Below, one piece after another: positions 57,416 through 64,000 of a stretch of DNA of 64,000 bases (its first letter is position 1; each line of letters begins with the position of its first letter). The stretch is taken from the NCBI RefSeq assembly GCF_030272615.1, contig NC_081414.1:50685136-50749135 (forward strand), written 5' to 3'. Source of the stretch: Cryptomeria japonica (lineage: Eukaryota > Streptophyta > Pinopsida > Cupressales > Cupressaceae). The notes beneath the pieces are model-generated. The model had not been told where the DNA came from and ran no database searches. It saw only the letters and a program-made list of their open reading frames with translations. Both the position numbers and the translations under genes were made by a program.

Positions 57416-58200
57416 CCCCAAGGCTACGCTATTCAAAGCGGATACTTAGATGCTTGACCCCACTGGCTCCACCCTTGGCACTCATTTCTCCAAGGCAGCC
57501 AAGCACCAGTCCCCATGAAAACTCCCTGCGGCGAACTTTGTATCTCTACTAAGAATCGTATGTGTGTGGGCCGCTCCAGAGGTCCAACCTCCTACCCCAA
57601 CAACTAGAAGGATTTTGGCTTTCTAAAATAAAAAGGTGCTAGTAAGGGCATCTTCTCGTGTGGCCATACATGCGGCACTTTCAGCTCTGTAAATACAAAA
57701 GGCTCCTAGCCGGTAGGGGTTACGCCCTACAACTAATCAAATAAATTTGATCAAACGGGTTTATGGGGAGACATAGTGTCAATATGAACTAATCAACACA
57801 CGTTACCCATGGCTTTCACCATGGATATAATTATTTATAGTGGTTTAGAAGAGGTGGGTTTTCCTCGCTACCACTTGGGTCATTCTCTCCTCACTAGTAG
57901 TCTAAATGACCACATGGGGAGACAAGCCCTCTAGAGATTAAACAAAAAGAGCCTATTGCTCAGGACACAAAAGACACTGGTTCAATTTTAGTGCACCAAT
58001 TGAAGTGTTTGGTAATCTGTGAAAACAAGACACACAATAAAGATAAAAAACCCTTGCCAAAATTCTGCAACAAAGATTTGTTAATAGTTTTGCAATAATA
58101 CCCAAACACACAAGTTAGGTAAATTTTAGATCCAAAAGACTTTGTGAAATAGGGGCCTTCGACAAAACGTTTTTTTGATAGATTCAAAGATCTAATTATT
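57416..58200. other. GC-richer non-coding segment, probably inverted leader
   Basis: Noticeably less AT-rich than its surroundings and free of long frames (CTCCACCCTTGGCACTCATT, CCCTGCGGCGAACTTTGT). It lies between leader segments on the minus strand, so it is likely part of the Tat leader. I do not recognise an RNA gene in it. Confidence 0.4.
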
Positions 58201-58204
58201 CCAT

Positions 58205-59045
58205 GAGTTATTTTGCATCATAAAAAAAGACCACCTATAAAATTTCAAGACATTACCAGAAATGTAAAAAAATCCAAAAAAAATGCTAATTTGCTCCAAA
58301 AAAAAAAAATTTATTATATAAAATGAATAATTGATCCAAAAAATCTGAAATTTTTAGTGGACACTCCTGACCTCCTTCCAAGTCTGCTTAAAAAAATTCC
58401 TTTAAAAATTCTGAGCACTTTGTGTGATATGATCAAAATAATGCAAAACCCTAACTTTTAAAGATCCGAATTGTTAGGAATTATTTTGCTTCAAAATTAA
58501 AATCACAAAGAACCGATCCTATGTATAATTCTGAGAGATTTTCAAAAATGTAAGAAAATCCAAAAAAATTGCTCATATACTCTCAAAATCATTTTTTTAT
58601 GAAAATGCGTAAACAATTCATAGAAAATTAAAATATGCTCCAAAAAATATGATTTTTTTACTGACCACCTTTGATAATGTTCGTGACCTGCAAAAAACTT
58701 TTGATGCCAAAATGCAAAGCCGTTTGTGAGATCTGATCAAAATAATGAAAAACCCTAATTTTTAAAGATCTGATTTTTGAGGAAATATTTTGCATCAAAA
58801 TTAAAATCACAAAGAATAGATCCTGTGTATAAATTAGATATATTTACAAAAATATAATAAAATCCAAAAAATTCGCTCATTTGCTCTCAAAATTAATTTT
58901 TTAATGAAAAATCATAAAAAAATTCATAGAAAATTCAATTATGCTCCAAAAAATCTGAATTTTGGATTGTAAGCTCTTGATACTGTCCCAAACTTGCAAA
59001 CAAAGTTTGATGCGAAAATTACAAGCCTTTTGTGAAATCCGATCA
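58205..59045. repeat. About three ~290-bp tandem units in leader
   Basis: Marker AATCCAAAAAA-T-GCT recurs near 58270, 58558 and 58860. Marker GATCAAAATAATG near 58430 and 58735 is followed by AAAACCCTAA and AAAGATC. Units are diverged. The third unit partly overlaps the right arm of the inverted repeat. Confidence 0.75.
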
Positions 59046-59296
59046 GATCTCTCCAAGATCTTAATCTTGTGTCCAAAACCCTAGCTGCACAAGGTTATTC
59101 TACAAATTGTTTTACAAAACAACAATATAGGGTTAGAAAAATATGCAAAAAAACATAGATCTAACAAAAACCCATGTCCCATGATATGTCCCATGGGGCG
59201 TGCCAAAATGTATATGGTAAAAATGGAAACAACAATATTGAAAGACTAAAATAGATTCAACCACAAAACCCTAGCCTAACAACAACAAAGATCCAC
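58908..59296 (-). repeat. Inverted repeat, right arm with LTR-end fragment
   Basis: Reverse complement of 56286-56668: leader (58908-59185), PBS remnant (about 59185-59206), then the last 88 bases of a family C LTR (59209-59296). The gag start follows six bases later in the opposite sense. Confidence 0.88.
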
Positions 59297-59301
59297 AAGT
59301 A

Positions 59302-60840
59302 ATGGTACAAAGTGGAGCCAAGATTCCTCATGATTTTGACATGTCTCAAATAATAGAACATCGACCTTTGCAAGAACCTCAACTCAACATGGATCAAAGG
59401 AGACCTAATAGTGGAGGTACTAGAGGACCACATTTTGTGTCAGAGTCACCATCATCTTTGTTTCAAAAATTTGAGGTCCCAAATACACATGGTCAATCAT
59501 ATGATACTCACCTTCGCAGACCATTATGGAAGTCTTATAAAGAAAAATATACTCAATCACATGCCAATGCTAAGGACCAACCTCCAAAATAATTGGATAT
59601 CCAGAGGCGTGCTCAAAATTTGGACACAAGAAAACCCCATGTCAAATTTGGGGGCAACACACGAGAACAAACTCATGACATGCCAGTAGAATATGATATA
59701 CATTGACAAAGCAAATATTCCATTCCTCATTATGACTCTATACTAGGTGGTTCCTATATATGCAACATCATTATAGACCTCCTCCATATGAACATGTTTA
59801 TGATCAGTACCATCCATACATGTAGTATGCTCCTCCTCCACCCAATGGCTCAGGCATGGGATATGGTCCAAGAAGTCAGTCTCCACCTAAGAACAATTTG
59901 GAACAACAAATTAAGGACTTACAAAAGAAAATGGAGGACTTAAATACACCAAAGCCAACTTACACAATGAGAGACATATGTCCCTATCCATTTGACAAAA
60001 GCATTCCAATGCCTCTTTTTCCTACACATTTCATGACACCTAAGTTCGATAAGTACAGAGGCAAGGGAGACCCTAAGGCACATATAAGACAATTTTTCAT
60101 AGCTTGCATTGAGGTATCATTAGAAGAAACATACTTGATGAGACTGTTCCCACAAAGCTTAGGTGATCAAGCTATGGAATGGTTCTCTCAACTCCCACCT
60201 GGGAATTAAGTCATGGGGTGATTTAGTAGAGGCTTTTATCCAACATTTTTGATACAACATAGAGATAGATATATCAGTCACCACTCTATGCAACACCAAG
60301 CAAAAGGATGGAGAATCTTTTTCATCATTTTTAGAAAGATGGAGAAATCTAGCCAGCAGATGCTCTTGTGAAATTCCACAAAAACAAATGGTAGAGATGT
60401 TCACCCAGAATGTCAACAAAGACATTGGTTATGACTTGAGGAAATATTTCTTGTCCACTTTCAAGGATGTCATCGAAAAAGGCTTAGAAACAGAGAAGGT
60501 CTTAATCAAACAAGGAGTAATTAAGATGCTCAAAGAAAACAAAGAGGACTTTAAAGGAAAAGCCAAGCCACGATTTTGGAACAAAAACAAGAACACAGTA
60601 AATGATGGTGTTGTCGATGCTAACACAATGAGACCCAAAATCATTCTTTCTGGTTCAAGTTCTACAAACAACCAAGCGAATACTCAAACAACTTCAAAAC
60701 CATGAAGGAAATAAACCCCATTGGGAGAACCACTTGAATCAGCTTTCAAGAAGCTAGTGGCAAACAAGATCATAACAATTCCTAACAATCCTCCTTATGA
60801 ATTGTTGACTCTAAATTTTACCTTGGAAACAAACAGCCTT
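59302..60840 (+). pseudogene. Decayed Tat-type gag
   Basis: The gag N-terminal frame is 59302-59592. After frame damage the gag domain is at 59856-60209 (DKYRGKGDPKAHIRQFFIACIE, LMRLFPQSLGDQAMEWFSQLP). A one-base frameshift near 60200 and a TGA near 60246 follow; then VTTLCNTKQKDGESFSSFLERW and MFTQNVNKDIGYDLRKYF to a stop at 60703. A frame past that stop still reads PLGEPLESAFKKLV, typical before the zinc knuckle. Similarity ends near 60800, so the knuckle and all of pol are missing. The protein would have formed the element particle. Inactive. Confidence 0.8.
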
Positions 60841-62130
60841 ATAGGAAATTCAGTGATGGGGGACCAATTGCGCAGGGTTCACTGAATGACCTTCAGGATT
60901 GAGAAGTTGACTCTTCTTTGGTTTTTTGAGGAAAGGGAAAGAAGGAAACACTTAAGACAGTAAACATAAACTACTGAGGCAATATGCCAGAGCATATTTT
61001 AAGAAGACATAAGCATACAAAAACCCAAATGCATTTGATTTTTGAGCCCATTCAACCATCTACAATTCTGATTCAGAAGCACAACCAAGATACACTCAAA
61101 TTTCCTCGCAACATAAAGAAATATTTACCATGCATTCACTAGATAACAAGTGCAAAATATAGTTTAATCAGCGAAGTCTTAGATATATATATTCCCAAAG
61201 TTATCAAAATTCTAATGAAAAGCACAAATAAAACTATCAAAGCATATTGAGAGAAGCATCACAAAGGCCATAGGCATAGTTTGATTGACCTTCTTCAGAA
61301 ACACAGTCACAGCTCCAAAGGCTGAAATTACTACTTAGAAACTTAAATGTTTTCTTTGAAAAGTTTTGAACCCCCACTACAGGGAAAAAAACTCAACTAA
61401 ATAGAGCCTCAGGCTCCCTAACAACTTGGACTCCAATGTCTTTCCATTGTATGTCGTGGCATGCATGCATGTCATACCAGACAAACTGCCCCTGGAGTTG
61501 TTAGTTCCATGATGCTCTGCTCCGTCAACATATGACAATAGAGTCGCGATCAAAAATGGCAGGCGAAGAGACCGAAGACATGCCGCTACATGAGAACCCA
61601 CGCCACGTGGCAGCTCGACGCTATTGCAAAAACAAAAAAGGAAAAGCGAGCAAATAGAACCCCCACTGAGCTGACAACTGTCTCACCTGATGCATGCAAG
61701 AGGGAAGAATAAAAAGAGGTGAGGCCACCAAAAGATAGAAAAATGCCGCTCACGGACAACCTCAAAATAATGTTAACATTTCTTAGCGACTAAAAGGGGA
61801 ATTCTGCCTACAGAAAGCTATAACCCAAAAACTCTGGTTCGCAGACTAGGCCTCATGTTGAAACAGGGTGGAGCAGGTCGAAAGCCTACTACAACGACAA
61901 CCATTCATCTTTAGGGGGCAACTCCTATGCTTCTAAATTCTAGAAATGTTCATCCAGAAAAATTACTTCGTCAAAAGGCAAGGGTGTCAGCTCATCCTAG
62001 ACTAGTTTTAGGAGAGCAGAGAGTTGGGCCAGAGGGTGTAAAAGGTGTTTGACCTCATCCGCTAAAATAGGATTGCCTAGGCATTACAGGAAAGTTCTAC
62101 CTTGTTGTAATGCTCAACCTGGCTCAATAT
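60841..62130. other. No gene seen between gag and the antisense gene
   Basis: Where pol would be expected there is no RT, RNase H or integrase pattern in any frame. A perfect CACGTG (G-box-like) lies at about 61605. Purine-rich GTGGGGGTTC occurs on the minus strand near 61370 and 61660. Confidence 0.45.
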
Positions 62131-64000
62131 CTACTCAATCCCTAGCACAGTACCATCTGCGAGAAAAGGAGAAGGTAGGCCCAATGAAACAAACCTCTCT
62201 ATACGTTGTTTGATGACCATAACTGAAAACTGTAGAGGCGCAAGAGTTGTCGAAGCCTGCATAATTTCTCTATGCCGGTTGATGAAAACATTCATTCTTC
62301 TAATCAATTGCCAACGGTCTGCAATACTTTTTCCCTTTAATTCCTCCTCTTGAGTAGAGTACAACAAATGGATAAGATCCCGGGCCACTGGGATTTTAGG
62401 ACCAATGACAAGCATAGAACTGCTAATGAGGGCATTGGCCTCGACATGGAGAGATTGTCCGTCATTAAGGAATCTTAGCACAGGTTGCAGCAAAGGGAAG
62501 TACTGCTTTACCTTTTCCCAATGAGAAACATATAAATCTATTAAAATAGGAGAAAAGTCTTGAGAAATCTCCACAGAGGAAGGAATGTTTTGCAATCGTG
62601 AGACCCCCTCATTCTTAGCCGTTACTTCACTTTGCATCTCTCTGCACCTATTTTGTTCAGCGACCACCTGACTCTCTAGCACGAGAATCTTTGCATCACC
62701 ATCCTGCGTCGCTTGTTGGAGTTGCGCAACACCATTCTGCTCTTGACGCAACAAAAACTCCATATCTTGCGATTTCTTCTCGGCTAGCTCTAGGCTAGCT
62801 ACTTTTTCGCGTAACTCTGCTTCAAACTTTGATTTGCCTTCCGAGAGCATAACCTGGGCATCGCTCAATTGCCAAGCATATTCCTCTTTTAGGCGGATCT
62901 CCTCACTTAGTTGTGCCTGTATTTGTGTGGCATCTCTAGAAACCGCTTTCAGTTGCTGAATCTCTTGATCTCTTTCGTGCAATTATTTCAAGGCCACATT
63001 TTTGGTTTCTTCCTAACCTTTCAACTATGAACTCACATTATTGAGGGTGGACTGCAAATTTCCTTTATTGGCGTTGGCTTGTGTCAGCAATCCCTACAAA
63101 TGATTGATCTCGCCACTTCAAGCTTTGTCTTCTCTTCTCTGCTAGGTTAGAGATTCTCAAAGTTTAGCATTTTCTGCTTGGGCTTTCTCCAAGCGATGAC
63201 TCTTTTTGATGAAATCTAAAGATATGGCTTTTGATGTCTCCCCCATCATTTTGACCTTATCAAACACTATAGCATTCAAAAGGCTAACATCAATAGCGTG
63301 CAGATCATAATCATTAGGCCTCATTTGTGACTCTGGTTTGTTGACCATGGGGAACCTAGTTGCAAAGAACAGACTATCCTTTTCCTCACTGAAATGAGTT
63401 TGTAGGTGCGGGTTGGCCTAGCGCTACTTTTTCTTTTCTTTTAACCGTTTTTCCAACACGGGTGGTCTTGGAATAAGTAACTTGTTGTTGGTAGGCATCC
63501 GGGTTGGCAATAGTTTGACCTACAAATGCAGCACTAGGGGGAATTGCAAAGGGAAACTGGGAAATGGAGCCATCAAAAACGGCCTGGATAGGGCGCGACA
63601 ACATCGTGGGAGAAAATAATGGGATGAAGGGAGAGGCTCCAGGGAAAAAAGGATCAACGGATGTTGTTCTAACATTTGGGGGAGGAGTGGACTCTCCAAA
63701 ACCAAGCCTGCGTGAGACGGTGGCTGCTTCAGGCATTTGGGTGGAAAAAATTGTGGGTACAAAGACTGGGGCTTGAAGTGGGGCTAAAACCTATAGGATT
63801 TTATCATAGGGACCAACTGGGGTTCCAGCTGGTGCTAGGGTAAGGGCAGTGGGAATCTGAACATGCATTTCTGTGACGTGGGCAACAGAAGAAATATCAG
63901 CTTGAGAAGAGGAAAATGGTGAAGAAGAGTGTACCTGGATTGCATGGGTTGACAACCTCGAAGGGTCTGAGGGCTTGTCTGGGACTTGAGAGGATGAACC
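62131..64000 (-). pseudogene. Antisense coiled-coil gene, decayed, runs off the window
   Basis: One minus-strand gene enters at 64000 and ends at 62131. The first part is Ser/Pro-rich (one TAG near 63795, then open from 63736 to 63386). A one-base frameshift near 63385 leads into a frame read to 63157, followed by seven in-frame stops (63157-62983), and then 283 open codons. Residues 1-130 of those have heptad-rich Glu/Gln/Leu/Lys content, a probable coiled coil. The last 130 are globular-looking (DLYVSHWEKVKQYFPLLQPVL). Most stops could come from CAA, CAG or CGA by C-to-T change. I do not recognise a named family. Position antisense and downstream of gag fits a Tat accessory gene, perhaps the C-terminal part of a PMD protein. 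Confidence 0.6.

Noticed and set aside
57416-57720. Possible ribosomal or organelle RNA fragment because of higher GC
   Set aside because: I could not match it to any rRNA or tRNA signature, and it sits between recognisable leader segments.
61377-61601. Minus-strand frame of 74 codons as a gene
   Set aside because: No domain, no clear context signals, and length expected by chance in this GC-richer patch.

Overview
The window looks like intergenic DNA from a large, repeat-filled seed-plant genome; a gymnosperm is my guess, but nothing here proves it. It is AT-rich, has no recognisable intact host gene, and consists largely of LTR retrotransposons: decayed, truncated, deleted, solo and nested. 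Almost all protein-coding signal is Ty3/gypsy gag, protease, RNase H, integrase or chromodomain, plus accessory antisense genes of Tat-type elements. Many stop codons look like C-to-T decay of CAA, CAG and CGA codons.

Layout. 1-12350: two related gypsy elements that carry gag/protease-type genes and 3' regions but show no reverse transcriptase, RNase H or integrase. The first has an intact 1075-codon protease plus G-patch ORF; the second is a decayed gag-protease. 12450-17345: a minus-strand gene fragment, a probable long LTR with a solo Tat-family LTR (13396-14147) inside it, and an array of 11 short palindromes (15979-16590). 17352-26412: a Tat-clade element with the end of its RT-linked RNase H, an archaeal-type second RNase H, integrase, and an antisense spliced plant-mobile-domain (PMD) gene whose intron holds tandem arrays. 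It is followed by an LTR, a second internally deleted copy, and another LTR.

26413-37395: solo LTRs of a second family (called D here), and a broken chromovirus integrase-chromodomain fragment. 37401-49028: a family D solo LTR (duplication CAAAG) split by a complete 9.0-kb minus-strand chromovirus (duplication CACTT). That chromovirus has 3.8-kb LTRs, PBS and PPT, but its internal region keeps only gag joined to the chromodomain end of pol. 49308-50783: another family D solo LTR (duplication ATACA). 50789-55581: nothing I can assign. 55582-64000: a Tat-family LTR with PBS, an inverted leader structure with ~380-bp arms, a decayed gag, and an antisense coiled-coil gene running off the end.

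How the pieces fit. The Tat copies suggest one shared plan: LTR, arginine-tRNA-like PBS, long leader, gag, pol with two RNase H domains, an antisense accessory gene (PMD start, then perhaps a proline-rich linker and coiled coil), PPT, LTR. No copy here is complete. I see no new cellular system. The observations most worth following are the antisense PMD gene with repeat-array introns, complementary GCGTCTGTG/CACAGACGC arrays at the two ends of one deleted element, the gag-chromodomain deletion derivative, and the two kinds of hairpin array. LTR ends for the first two elements and the outer limits of several fragments could not be fixed by eye.
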